Assembly (NCBI RefSeq): GCF_001509585.1
Contig: NZ_LNCI01000007.1
Location: forward strand, 186,001-250,000
Direction of reading: 5' to 3'
Origin: Tropicimonas marinistellae
GTDB lineage: Bacteria; Pseudomonadota; Alphaproteobacteria; Rhodobacterales; Rhodobacteraceae
Length of the DNA stretch: 64,000 nt
Shown: positions 43,691-52,595 of the stretch, one piece after another
Position numbering within the stretch: the first letter of the stretch is position 1
Layout of the letters: every line of letters starts with the position of its first letter
Notes under the pieces: generated by a model
What the model was told of the DNA's origin: nothing
The model's input: the letters and a program-made list of their open reading frames with translations, nothing else
Database searches by the model: none
Translations under genes and position numbers: made by a program

Positions 43691-46201
43691 CTACCTCCTC
43701 TCGCTGTACGTGGCCGAGCCGGCCCTGCAATCGGCGACCAGTTCGCGGACCCTGTCCTCCAGCATGCGCGTGACCGTCTCGATCGGCGCGTCGGCATCGA
43801 CGCGGATGGGCGCTCCGAAGGTGACGCTCACCGGATGACGCTTCGGAAACGACTGCCCCTTCGGAAGGATCTGGAAGCCGCCGAGGACGCAAATCGGCAC
43901 GATCGGCACTTTCAGTCCCGTCGCGAGGAACGCCACCCCGGGCTTGAACGGCAGCAGCTCGCCGGTCGGTGACCGCGTTCCCTCCGGATAAACCAGTATG
44001 GACCAGTTCTCATCGACGAGATCGCCGCAATACTCGAGGCTTTGCCGGATGTTCCCTCCGCGGGAGAACGGGAAGAGATTGAGCGCGAGCGCCCCTGCCA
44101 TTGCCGCGATCTTGTTTCCGAAGAAGTAGTCCGCCGCCGCCGCCACGGCTGTCCGCGTTCGGCGGGGGCCCGGCAAAGCTCTGAGGATCGAAAGCGTATC
44201 GACGTGGCTGTTGTGATTGCCAATGAAAAGGCACGGGCCTTCGATGGTCTCGAAGACCTCCAGCCCCGCTACGGTGAAACGCGTTGCAGCCAAACGGAGC
44301 GCCGGAAACACCAACGCTGCTTGAAAACGGCGACGTATCTTCCCGGCGAAATGGGAACGCGGCCAAACCGGTGGATACGGCATCTGGCCCGCGGAGGCGG
44401 GCATGCCCACTGCATCCGCCAGATCGGAATACTTATTGATTTCAGAAAGTTGACCCTCATCAATTGCGGCACCCATTTCGAGCTCGATCACGCCTGCTAG
44501 TTCAACAAGTTTCAGCGAGTCGAACCCCAGGTCCAGCCGGAGATCGCTGTCGTCCCGGATCGAGGCCGCGGGCACCTTGCAGATGGCGGCAACCGCATGG
44601 AGCAACGGATCGGCCGAACGGTCCGCGGCGTCGGTCCCGTCGTCCGCCGCCCCCGTCGCCAAAGCTTCCTCGATTGCCTTGCGCTTCAGCTTTCGCAACG
44701 CGGTGCGCGGCAGGCTGTTGCCATGCCAGCGGCTATAGCCCGTGATGCGCTGATGATCGGCAAGTTCCGAATTCGCCTTGCGCACCGCGATCTCGAGCGC
44801 CGCATCGTCGAGCTCCGTGCAGAAGACCGCATGCACGTGCAGGTTGCCTTGAGCGTCGGCCGCCCCGACAACCGCAACCTCACCGACGTCCCCGGACCCT
44901 CCGGCCGCTGTCAGCGCCTCCTCCACATCCTCGGGAAACACGTTCATTCCGGTCGGAAGTGCGATCATGTCTTTTTGGCGCCCGCGTAGAGTGATCCGCC
45001 CGCTACCGTCGACCTCCGCGAGGTCGCCGGTCCGGAACCAGCCGTCCTCGGTGAAGGCGTCCCGCGTCGCGTCGGTATTCTGCCAGTAGCCCTTGAAGAC
45101 GCTACCGCCGCGGACCTGGATCTCGCCAGCGTCGTCGCACCGCAGATCCACTCCGGGCAATGCCCGGCCAACACTGCCGGGGTTGCGATCCAACAAGGTG
45201 TTGGAGGCGATCACGGGCGAGCATTCGGTGGCGCCGTAGCCTTGGAGTATCCGGATACCGACCGCCTCCCATGCCTTGTGAAGCTCGGGCGGTAGGTGGG
45301 CGCCGCCGCACATGAAGAAGGAGAAGTGGCCGCCGAGTTCGCCGATCACCCTTCTGAAAATCAGCCGGCGAACCGGCAGCGGCAGGCGCCCGGCGAACTG
45401 CACCGATGCATCCCAACCCGGCCAGCCGCCCCGCGCGCGTGCCTCCCGCTCGATCCCGACCATCATCAGCTCGAGCATCTGAGGCACCAGCAGCATGGTG
45501 GTGATCTTGTGACGCTTGAGCGCCCGGCGGATGACGACCGAGTTCCGGGCCGCCGCGTAATACACCGATCCTCCCAGAAGTAGAGGCATCCCCAGCCCAA
45601 CGGTCTGCTCGAACATATGCGACAGCGGCAGGACGGAGAGAAGTCGCAAGGGCTCGTCGCTCGGCACGACCGAAAGGATCGCCTGAACATTTGCCGCGAG
45701 GTTGCGGTGGGTCAGCATCACGCCTTTCGGAGCGCCGGTCGTCCCGGACGTGAACACGATCTCTGCAAGGTCGTCCGCCTTTGGCCGGCCGCTCGGAGCG
45801 CCAGCGCCCTCGGTCGGCAGTTCCGCAAGCGCGATGGTGGCGCCGTCCTGTCGATCCGTCCCAGGCCCTCCGCCGATCCAAAGTCGAGCGTCTGTGAGCC
45901 GCGCCACCTCGTCCACGAAACCGGCGGTGCTTCCGGTGTCAATCGGGACCGCGACCAAGCCCGCGCGCATTATCCCATGCAGCGCCAGCGCCGCACGCGG
46001 GGAGTTGGGGACGCGAAGCAGAACGCGGTCGCCCGGGGACAAGCCGCGCTCCTTCAGAAGGAACTCCGCGATGCTGTTCACACCCGTCCTGTATTCGGCA
46101 TAGCTCCAGCGTTCCTCGCGCAGACCCATCCTCATGGACAGAGCGAGCCGATCGGTGCCGAAATGCGGCTCGGCGTCGAAGAGATCGAAGATCGACGTCA
46201 C
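43691..46201 (-). CDS. Acyl ligase - acyl carrier protein - acyltransferase fusion
   Basis: This 836-residue protein has three domains. Residues about 1-515 form an AMP-binding ligase with TSGTTGAPKGVMLTHRN (151-167) and GWFRTGDLAEVD. Residues about 535-610 are an acyl carrier domain with DLGFDSLKL; Ser562 is the phosphopantetheine site. Residues about 640-836 are a PlsC-type acyltransferase with NHNSHVD (near 662) and YPEGTRS. It could activate a fatty acid, hold it on its own ACP and pass it to a lysophospholipid or glycerol-phosphate, an extended version of Aas. It overlaps the upstream hypothetical gene by four bases. Confidence 0.88.
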   Translation of the reverse strand: MTSIFDLFDAEPHFGTDRLALSMRMGLREERWSYAEYRTGVNSIAEFLLKERGLSPGDRVLLRVPNSPRAALALHGIMRAGLVAVPIDTGSTAGFVDEVARLTDARLWIGGGPGTDRQDGATIALAELPTEGAGAPSGRPKADDLAEIVFTSGTTGAPKGVMLTHRNLAANVQAILSVVPSDEPLRLLSVLPLSHMFEQTVGLGMPLLLGGSVYYAAARNSVVIRRALKRHKITTMLLVPQMLELMMVGIEREARARGGWPGWDASVQFAGRLPLPVRRLIFRRVIGELGGHFSFFMCGGAHLPPELHKAWEAVGIRILQGYGATECSPVIASNTLLDRNPGSVGRALPGVDLRCDDAGEIQVRGGSVFKGYWQNTDATRDAFTEDGWFRTGDLAEVDGSGRITLRGRQKDMIALPTGMNVFPEDVEEALTAAGGSGDVGEVAVVGAADAQGNLHVHAVFCTELDDAALEIAVRKANSELADHQRITGYSRWHGNSLPRTALRKLKRKAIEEALATGAADDGTDAADRSADPLLHAVAAICKVPAASIRDDSDLRLDLGFDSLKLVELAGVIELEMGAAIDEGQLSEINKYSDLADAVGMPASAGQMPYPPVWPRSHFAGKIRRRFQAALVFPALRLAATRFTVAGLEVFETIEGPCLFIGNHNSHVDTLSILRALPGPRRTRTAVAAAADYFFGNKIAAMAGALALNLFPFSRGGNIRQSLEYCGDLVDENWSILVYPEGTRSPTGELLPFKPGVAFLATGLKVPIVPICVLGGFQILPKGQSFPKRHPVSVTFGAPIRVDADAPIETVTRMLEDRVRELVADCRAGSATYSERR

Positions 46202-46665
46202 GACGCACCCCTGCCATCGGCAAAGCGGCCGGTTCGGAAGATTGAGATGGCGGCACCGAGAGCGTCGTCAGAGGTGCAAACGTCATCTTGGCTCTCCGGA
46301 ACCTCAAGCACATCGATGGCGTCCGGCACGCACTCCTCGATCGTCCCACGCACCCAGACGAACCGTTCCACGGCCAGGTCAGGCAGCTCATCGGCTAACG
46401 CGCACAACACGCAGCTACCCGCGATATGCGGCAGGAAATGAGTTGACTCGTGGTTGTCGAAAACGCGGTCGTCCTTCCGATACCGGGGCAGCTTGGCCGC
46501 GCAGTGGTCGAACCCGCGCCGGAAGGGAACCTCCGGGACGAACAAGTCGGCACCGAAACTCCGACCGTGGAATCCCCTCAGACCGGCAATCTTTTCGTCA
46601 TTTGCCAAAGTCCCGAGCAGGACGACCAGAGCGGTCCCGGGTCTCTCTGCAGCATGGAACGCCAT
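46198..46665 (-). CDS. Hypothetical protein, possibly alpha/beta-hydrolase-like
   Basis: This 155-residue protein overlaps the ligase fusion start by four bases (ATGA), so it is probably a real first gene of the lipid operon. It begins MAFHAAERPGTALVVLLG, and the strand-turn pattern TALVVLLGT and a later HIAGSCVLCALADEL helix recall alpha/beta hydrolases. No GxSxG nucleophile elbow is visible. I cannot assign a function. Confidence 0.5.
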   Translation of the reverse strand: MAFHAAERPGTALVVLLGTLANDEKIAGLRGFHGRSFGADLFVPEVPFRRGFDHCAAKLPRYRKDDRVFDNHESTHFLPHIAGSCVLCALADELPDLAVERFVWVRGTIEECVPDAIDVLEVPESQDDVCTSDDALGAAISIFRTGRFADGRGAS

Positions 46666-46825
46666 ACCACCATCCTGTTGCAGCCGAATGACCTCTGGCA
46701 ATAGTACTGCCCAGAGGCTCGGCCGAGGAATGATCCGCGTCAACGCTGACCGTAACCTCTGAGGCCCTCGCACGCTCCGCAATCCCCGGGCAGCCGATGG
46801 ATCAGACCTCCACGCGACCGGCAGG

Positions 46826-47542
46826 TCAGGATCGTGAGCCGTTTACATGAGACGTGATCCATTCCACACCCGCTTTCGGGTCGTCGGTCAGCAGGACAAT
46901 GTTCAGACGCTCTTCGTCGATCAGGCGGGCCTTGCTCATCTCACCGCGGAGCAGATCCTCGAAGGGCTTGTAGAATTTGGTCGGCATCACGACGACGGGA
47001 AACCGTTGCAACTTGCCGGTCTGGATCAGGGTTGCAACCTCGAAGGCTTCGTCCAGCGTACCGTAGCCCCCCGGCAGGATTACGAAGGCGCAGGAGTACT
47101 TGATGAGCATGAGTTTACGGACGAAGAAGTGCTCGAATTCTACGAAGTCATCAAGGTAGGGGTTTGGCTTCTGTTCCTTCGCGAGGCGGATGCTGCAACC
47201 CAGGCTGCAGCCGCCGGCGTCCCTGGCGCCACGGTTGGCCGCCTCCATCAGGCCCGGTCCACCGCCCGTCATGACCGCATAGCCGGAGCTGGCCAGCTCG
47301 GCGCCGACAGTGCGTCCCAGTTGATACAGGGGATCGTCCTCGGGAATTCGTGCGGAGCCAAAAACCGTGACGCAGGGCGTCGGCACAGACAGGCGCTCGA
47401 AGCCCCGCAGGAGTTCCAGGAATATGCCCACGGCGAACTCGACATCTTCCGAACGCCGTCCGCGTCCCGCCATGAAGGCGGCCTCTGCCCCTTCGGCGAG
47501 CGACGGCATCGGCCAGTCTTCCAGGGTCTTGCGATCCACCAT
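46826..47542 (-). CDS. LOG-family protein (nucleoside monophosphate phosphoribohydrolase-like)
   Basis: This 238-residue protein has the LOG motifs GGGPGLMEAANRGA and PGGYGTLDEAFE, plus VTVFGSARIPEDDPLY. LOG enzymes release a nucleobase from nucleoside 5'-monophosphates; they were once named lysine decarboxylases in error. I prefer the ATG at 47542 because GGAG lies six bases upstream; 47554 is four residues longer. It is divergent from the membrane protein at 47673. Confidence 0.85.
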   Translation of the reverse strand: MVDRKTLEDWPMPSLAEGAEAAFMAGRGRRSEDVEFAVGIFLELLRGFERLSVPTPCVTVFGSARIPEDDPLYQLGRTVGAELASSGYAVMTGGGPGLMEAANRGARDAGGCSLGCSIRLAKEQKPNPYLDDFVEFEHFFVRKLMLIKYSCAFVILPGGYGTLDEAFEVATLIQTGKLQRFPVVVMPTKFYKPFEDLLRGEMSKARLIDEERLNIVLLTDDPKAGVEWITSHVNGSRS

Positions 47543-47672
47543 TCCGCTCTCCATGCCTTCGGCGGCGCCCAGACAGTTTCCAGCCGACCGCACGAAGCAG
47601 CAATGACCCAGGTCAATACCGGCAGTCGCGGAACCGTCTAGAAACGCTCCATGCATATGGCCGATCCGCACC

Positions 47673-48308
47673 ATGCTGGAGCCTGACGTCGCGCTGACGG
47701 ACTTCCTCCTGGCGGGGCAAAACGGGGCATTCGCCGTGCTGCTCCTGCGCCAGAAGACCATAGACGACAGGCTGAGGCGGGCTTTTTCGGCGTTCTTTGC
47801 CGCACTGGGCGCATCGGCCCTGTTCGGCGGGATCTGGCATGGTTTCTATTCGTCTGGAGGGACGGACATCGGGCCGTGGGTCTGGCTTGCGACGATGACG
47901 GCGCTTGCGATGACCGCGGCAGCGTTGTGGCTGATCGCAGCGGCCTGCCTGCCCTATCGGCCTTGGACAAACCGCCTTCGGACCCTGGCCGGAGTCCAGC
48001 TTGTCGCCCAGACACTGATAGCGACCTTCCTGACTGACGCCTTCCTGGTCGGAGCCCTCGGCATGCTCCCCGCCATTGTCATGGTAAGCGCGCTCTACGT
48101 CCGCGACTACCTTGCCACCCGCTCGCCGCGCCTCCTAATGGGTCTTGGGGGCCTCGTGCTTGCGAGCGTTTCGACGCTGGTGATCTTCGCCGGCATTTCC
48201 CTGCACCCGGTCTGGCTGACGCCGAACGCCCTATATCACCTGCTGCAAGTCGTGGCCTGTTGGATGCTCTTCCTTTCCGTTGGCTCCCTGAACGTTGGAT
48301 CTCGGTAG
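47673..48308 (+). CDS. Membrane protein, DUF6962-like
   Basis: This 211-residue protein has about six hydrophobic segments. It starts MLEPDVALTDFLLAGQNGAF, and a histidine in GGIWHGF and another in LYHLLQVVACW recur in this family. The function is unknown. It is convergent with the Lgt-like gene, 17 bases apart. Confidence 0.65.
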   Translation: MLEPDVALTDFLLAGQNGAFAVLLLRQKTIDDRLRRAFSAFFAALGASALFGGIWHGFYSSGGTDIGPWVWLATMTALAMTAAALWLIAAACLPYRPWTNRLRTLAGVQLVAQTLIATFLTDAFLVGALGMLPAIVMVSALYVRDYLATRSPRLLMGLGGLVLASVSTLVIFAGISLHPVWLTPNALYHLLQVVACWMLFLSVGSLNVGSR

Positions 48309-48325
48309 CCGATCGGCAGAGGCAG

Positions 48326-49237
48326 TCACATGTTCGGCTGCTCCAGTACTTCCTGCCGTTTCTCAACTATATTCGCCCGTGTCCAACTCGTCGGGATCCC
48401 CAGCGGATAAAGGATCAGGAACACCAGAACCGCCATTTGGAACCAGCTGGCGGCTTTCGCCGGACGTCGCTCAGGCGCCGTCGCCTCGATCCGACGACCC
48501 AGGAACCAGAGCAATAACACAAAACCAGCCGCCGCCATTACCAGATTGAAGAACTGGCCGGTGCCAATCCCGAGCCAGGCCGCTTCGTAGTCACGGAAGA
48601 GATCCACCAGGAACCTCAGGCCCGCGTAGAGAAAGACGAACAGGCTCATCACGACGCCGCGTCCCGGCGGCCACCGGCCGATCGCCCAGATAAGGATGGG
48701 AAGGATGGCGAAATTCTTCGCACTCTCGTAGAGCGCGACCGGGTGCCGGGCCCCTTCGAGGTCGGGATAGACGAAACCCCAGACCATGGTTGTCTGGGAA
48801 CCGACGACGCCCCCCTCGATGAAATTGCCAAGCCGGCCAACCGCCAGCAGGAACGCCCCCGGCACGACCACTTCATCCAGCAGGGCGATTAGGGAATACC
48901 CGCGTACCTTCGCGAACCCCGCCGTCGCCAGGAGCGCGCCCAGCAGGACCCCATGTGACGCCATTCCCCCTTCCCACCAGTTGAGGGCGGCGAGAGGGCG
49001 GGCACGGTAGTAGTCCAGTTCATAGACGAATATGTCGAAAACCCGTCCGCCGATCATGACGCCGACGGCAAACAGGATCGAGAAGGCAAACACGTCCCAA
49101 TCCGTCATCCCCCGTTGATGCCTGCGCGTCCAGAACCAGACGAAGACACCCACGAAGCCGATAGAATAGACCGCGCCGTACCAATAGAGCGACCCCAATG
49201 GCGTTGTTGCAATTGCCGGGTTGAAGTCGTGGATCAT
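48326..49237 (-). CDS. Prolipoprotein diacylglyceryl transferase-like protein (Lgt family)
   Basis: This 303-residue membrane protein has the Lgt signature VGRLGNFIEGGVVG (usual GRxGNFxNxE) and the LYESAKNF and GLRFLVDLFRD segments. Lgt moves diacylglyceryl from phosphatidylglycerol to lipoprotein cysteine. The N-terminus has SLYWYGAVYSIGF, close to the usual IRWYGLMY. The differences from housekeeping Lgt and the lipid context suggest a paralogue, but this cannot be proved here. The ATG at 49237 is chosen over 49294. Confidence 0.82.
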   Translation of the reverse strand: MIHDFNPAIATTPLGSLYWYGAVYSIGFVGVFVWFWTRRHQRGMTDWDVFAFSILFAVGVMIGGRVFDIFVYELDYYRARPLAALNWWEGGMASHGVLLGALLATAGFAKVRGYSLIALLDEVVVPGAFLLAVGRLGNFIEGGVVGSQTTMVWGFVYPDLEGARHPVALYESAKNFAILPILIWAIGRWPPGRGVVMSLFVFLYAGLRFLVDLFRDYEAAWLGIGTGQFFNLVMAAAGFVLLLWFLGRRIEATAPERRPAKAASWFQMAVLVFLILYPLGIPTSWTRANIVEKRQEVLEQPNM

Positions 49238-49366
49238 CGAGTCATACCCCCGTGCTCCACCGTCAATTAGACACTTAAGCAACTGCAACCGCATTGACTT
49301 CCATCAATGCGGTCCGTTTCCGACCTCGGCCGTTCCAGGCTCCCGGTCGCATCCTTTGCCGTGGCT

Positions 49367-50203
49367 TCAGTTTGCGTCCCGAACGGGCTGGACCCGATCC
49401 ATGACCCACCTGGCGAAGCGGATCTTGAGCGGGCGTGGCGCAATATCGGCCGCGAAGGCGAAGAGCCGGTTGCGCCGGCCCGGCACATACATCCGCTTCC
49501 CATCCATCAGGGCTCGATATCCAAGGGTCGCGACGTCTGTCGCGGACATTGTTTTCAGGGGCCATCCGCTGAAGAGCCGCACATCCGTCATCCCGGCCGT
49601 TTCGAAAAACGGAGTCGCCATTGGACCCGGGCAGAGACAGCTCACGTCGACGTCGGTATCGCGAAACTCTTCGGCGAGTGCGAGCGAGAAACTCAGCAGA
49701 TGAGCACGGGTGGCGAAATGCACCGAAACGAACGGCCCGGGAACCAGCGCCGCGATCGAGGACACGTTCAGGATCCGGTTTCTCTGTTCTCGGTCGCGCT
49801 TGCCCAGAAAGAGCTTGGACAGCTGCGTCGTGGCGATTGAGTGAACCCGGATCATCTCGATTTCCCTGTCCAGATCCGAGTACTCGAAACGCCCGTAGAC
49901 ATTAAAGCCTGCGTTGTTGAACAATGCGTCGGCAGTCAGGCCAAGGTGCTGTAACCGCTCGAAGGCTCTTGCAGGGGTGTCCGCAAGCGACAGGTCAGCG
50001 GCGAGTGTTTCGACGCGCACCGAGTAGCGCTTCGCCAGTTTTGCAGCGCTTTCCTCGAGCAGTGGCCCGTTTCTATCCAGAAGAAGTAGACCGCTGCCAT
50101 GGGTCGCCAACTGCTCCGCAAACGCGCGGCCCAGTCCGCTTGCGGCGCCGGTCACGATCGAAAGCCGTGGGGCGGAGCCTGTTCGTTGGTCTGGCGCGCG
50201 CAT
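49367..50203 (-). CDS. SDR-family protein with substituted catalytic residues
   Basis: This 278-residue protein has the SDR cofactor motif TGAASGLG, the NNAG motif and the serine pair in NVSSIA. In the active-site helix the usual YxxxK reads His162-x-x-x-Arg166 (VHFATRA), so both core residues are replaced. The C-terminal part (PLKTMSATDVATLGYRALM) fits the DltE/SDR group that acts on lipids. GGAGG lies before the ATG at 50203. It may bind a nucleotide without oxidoreductase activity. Confidence 0.8.
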   Translation of the reverse strand: MRAPDQRTGSAPRLSIVTGAASGLGRAFAEQLATHGSGLLLLDRNGPLLEESAAKLAKRYSVRVETLAADLSLADTPARAFERLQHLGLTADALFNNAGFNVYGRFEYSDLDREIEMIRVHSIATTQLSKLFLGKRDREQRNRILNVSSIAALVPGPFVSVHFATRAHLLSFSLALAEEFRDTDVDVSCLCPGPMATPFFETAGMTDVRLFSGWPLKTMSATDVATLGYRALMDGKRMYVPGRRNRLFAFAADIAPRPLKIRFARWVMDRVQPVRDAN

Positions 50204-50293
50204 TCGTCCTCCAACAGTGTCAGTTCCTAGCCTCGGGACAATGTACAGTTGCCGCTCTTGCAGAAGGTGCGGCATTCGCGTGGAACGGTCAGC

Positions 50294-50839
50294 CTAGTAA
50301 AAGCTAAGCTCTGCCAGCGAAACATCCGCCGTGTGATCCCTGCCATAGGCCACAAGCCCAACCGAAAGGATCGTTTCTGGCGACACACGGCTCGGCAGAA
50401 GGCTTCCAGATGGCTTGAAAGCCGACCAGGGCAGCCTGACTTCACGCCAGTCCGGCCCCGTCTCGAAGCCTGCCTGGTAGAATTGCCACGGGAGCCGGGT
50501 GGAACGCGTTCGCAGGTGAATGAAGTAGCGTTCACCGTTGCCCCGAACACGCAGGACAAGACCTTGGTGATCCTTCTCGAGCGCATCGATCTTCGTCCGG
50601 ACTTGTATGAAACCGCCCCGGTTCTTGGTGCTCACTTCTCCGGTTAGGCGAATGAAGCTCTGACCGTTTTCGGTGCTTGAGTTAGATTGTCCTTGTGACA
50701 CTCCCCCCATCACGTTGTCGGAGACATAGGTCCAAGTCCGATCCGAAGCCACGTTCATTTGCCCGGCCATCGCGTTATCACACATCACTGTGGACGCGAC
50801 GAAAGCAAACGTGATCGCCCAAGTCGTTTCTCTGATCAT
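50294..50839 (-). CDS. CIA30-family exported protein
   Basis: This 181-residue protein has a signal peptide ending around NAMAGQ. The mature part shows CIA30 (NDUFAF1-like) features: YVSDNVMGGVSQGQ, FIRLTGEVSTKNRGGFIQVR (20 residues), and a galactose-binding-like beta sandwich to the end. Bacterial members are of unknown role. It is divergent from the cytochrome c gene at 50942. The ATG at 50839 lets the signal peptide start at residue 1. Confidence 0.82.
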   Translation of the reverse strand: MIRETTWAITFAFVASTVMCDNAMAGQMNVASDRTWTYVSDNVMGGVSQGQSNSSTENGQSFIRLTGEVSTKNRGGFIQVRTKIDALEKDHQGLVLRVRGNGERYFIHLRTRSTRLPWQFYQAGFETGPDWREVRLPWSAFKPSGSLLPSRVSPETILSVGLVAYGRDHTADVSLAELSFY

Positions 50840-50941
50840 AGCCTGAGACCTTGTTGTGCATACTATCATATCATGTAGGCCGGCCCGACGGTTTGTCGTA
50901 TTTCGCGGGGTTGCTACATTCCTGCATTGGAGGTGGTCCAA

Positions 50942-51352
50942 ATGGACATGCGCGTGATTCTAGTACTCTTGGCGACTGCGAGTGCAAACGCCGTCTCGGG
51001 ACAGGTCACGGACCCGGATGTCGGGCGGGAAATCTATTTGTCCTACTGCGTGCAGTGCCACGGCTTCGATGCAGAGGGAGCCGGACCAATGGCGGAAATC
51101 CTTGCGGTCGAAACACCGGACCTGACACTACTTGCCAAACGAAACGAGGGCTTTTTTCCGACCTCCGAAGTTGCCATGAAGATCGATGGTCGGGCGCAAG
51201 TGCTGGCGCATGGCGGAGACATGCCGCTCTTCGGGCCGCTTTTCGACGCCGGCCCGACTGTGACGATAAGATTGTCGAGCGGGCAGCCTATGATGATGAG
51301 CCGGACGCTGGCCGATCTGGTCAGCTATCTGGAGACCTTGCAGGCGCAATAA
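50942..51352 (+). CDS. Small c-type cytochrome
   Basis: This 136-residue protein has a signal peptide (MDMRVILVLLATASANAVSG) and one haem c site, CVQCH, at about residues 38-42. Methionines in the GGDMPLFGP segment could be the sixth haem ligand. GGAGG lies before the ATG. It would be a periplasmic electron carrier. It is divergent from the CIA30 gene. Confidence 0.85.
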   Translation: MDMRVILVLLATASANAVSGQVTDPDVGREIYLSYCVQCHGFDAEGAGPMAEILAVETPDLTLLAKRNEGFFPTSEVAMKIDGRAQVLAHGGDMPLFGPLFDAGPTVTIRLSSGQPMMMSRTLADLVSYLETLQAQ

Positions 51353-51586
51353 CGTCCTTTCCCCGTTCTGTTTGCGAGCCATCTCCCTCCCACTTTTTCG
51401 CTGAAGTAGCGGCTCTGCTTTTAGGGGCCTCCACGATATTCCTACCCTGAAGGGACGTGACCGTTCGCAACTCATTGGTACGCCGGGCGTGGTGGTCGTC
51501 TTCAGAGTTTTCGGAGGCTTGAAGAGACAGGCATACCCTCGCCGGCATTTCCACTGTTGCCGCCACGCTGTACTGACGAACGGGTG

Positions 51587-52516
51587 CTACGTGGCCCTTT
51601 GCTCCGGGCTGCCGCCGACCGCCATGCGCACCGCTTGCCGGAGGGCTTCAACCTGGCGCCGCTTGGCCTGCTCCACGCGGGAGAGAATGCCAATAGGACG
51701 GATGATCGCCGGTGCTGGCATCTGGCGCAGTGCGATGATGCCTTTGTACCCTGTGGTCATCGCGGATCTGGGCAAGATGGCAATGCCACAACCACCGGCA
51801 ACAAGGTCGAGTGCCGTGGTCGTGCGGTGAACTTCGAACGTCCAGAAATGTCCCCGCCGGGCACGGGCCATGGCGTCGTCGATCAGGAGCCTGTTGCCGG
51901 TGCCGCGTGCTGGCAGGACCAGCGCTTCGTTCGCGAGATCATGCCAGCCGATGTCCTGAGCGCCCGTCAGGGCATGCGTCGCCGGGAGGGCGAGCACCAT
52001 AGGGTCATCGAAGAGCGGCTCGAATTCGGTGTTTCGCTCCTCGACAGGTACCGAGCAGATCCCGAAATCCGCATCTCCCTGGCTGACCGCCTCGGCGACC
52101 TCATGTGCTGTCATATCCAGAAACCGTATGCGGGCGGAGTTGCCTGATCGCCGGAATAGCCGGATCGCATCCGGCATGAGCCGGGACACCACGGTCGGGA
52201 TGGTCGCAATTGTCACGACCGCATTGCGTTGATGCGCGAGGGCTACGCTTTCATCCCGCATAGCCAGCGTGGTTTCGCGGGCATCTTCGAGGATGGCCTC
52301 GGCCCGGGTTTTCAACCGTTTTGCCGCCAACGTCGGCTTTACCGCCCGCGTGGTGCGCTTAAATAACTCCGAGTCGAGCGCTGTTTCGAGTTTCTGGATC
52401 CGGCGCGTTACGGCCGATTGGGACAGGCCAAGATCCCTGCTCGCCGTGTGGAACGAACCGGATTCCAGAACGGCAAGAAAGGCTTCGAGATCACCGAAAT
52501 CAAAATTGATGCGCAT
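51587..52516 (-). CDS. LysR-family regulator, TcuR-like
   Basis: This 309-residue regulator has the LysR helix-turn-helix (FHTASRDLGLSQSAVTRRIQ) and an effector domain to residue 300. It is divergent from tcuA, the place of TcuR in tricarballylate loci. The 79-base gap holds the ACCAA-CA-TTGGT dyad. Tricarballylate as effector is inferred from position. Confidence 0.8.
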   Translation of the reverse strand: MRINFDFGDLEAFLAVLESGSFHTASRDLGLSQSAVTRRIQKLETALDSELFKRTTRAVKPTLAAKRLKTRAEAILEDARETTLAMRDESVALAHQRNAVVTIATIPTVVSRLMPDAIRLFRRSGNSARIRFLDMTAHEVAEAVSQGDADFGICSVPVEERNTEFEPLFDDPMVLALPATHALTGAQDIGWHDLANEALVLPARGTGNRLLIDDAMARARRGHFWTFEVHRTTTALDLVAGGCGIAILPRSAMTTGYKGIIALRQMPAPAIIRPIGILSRVEQAKRRQVEALRQAVRMAVGGSPEQRAT

Positions 52517-52536
52517 GTCGCAATAATTCTCCACAA

Positions 52537-52548
52537 ACCAACATTGGT
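52537..52548. promoter_or_regulatory. Dyad in the tcuR/tcuA intergenic region
   Basis: ACCAA and TTGGT flank a two-base centre between the divergent regulator and tcuA. It is a reasonable LysR-type half-site pair, but short, so the call is weak. Confidence 0.3.
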
Positions 52549-52595
52549 CAAATCAAAACCGGATTGATAGCTGAACGTCAGCAAGGGAAACGACG

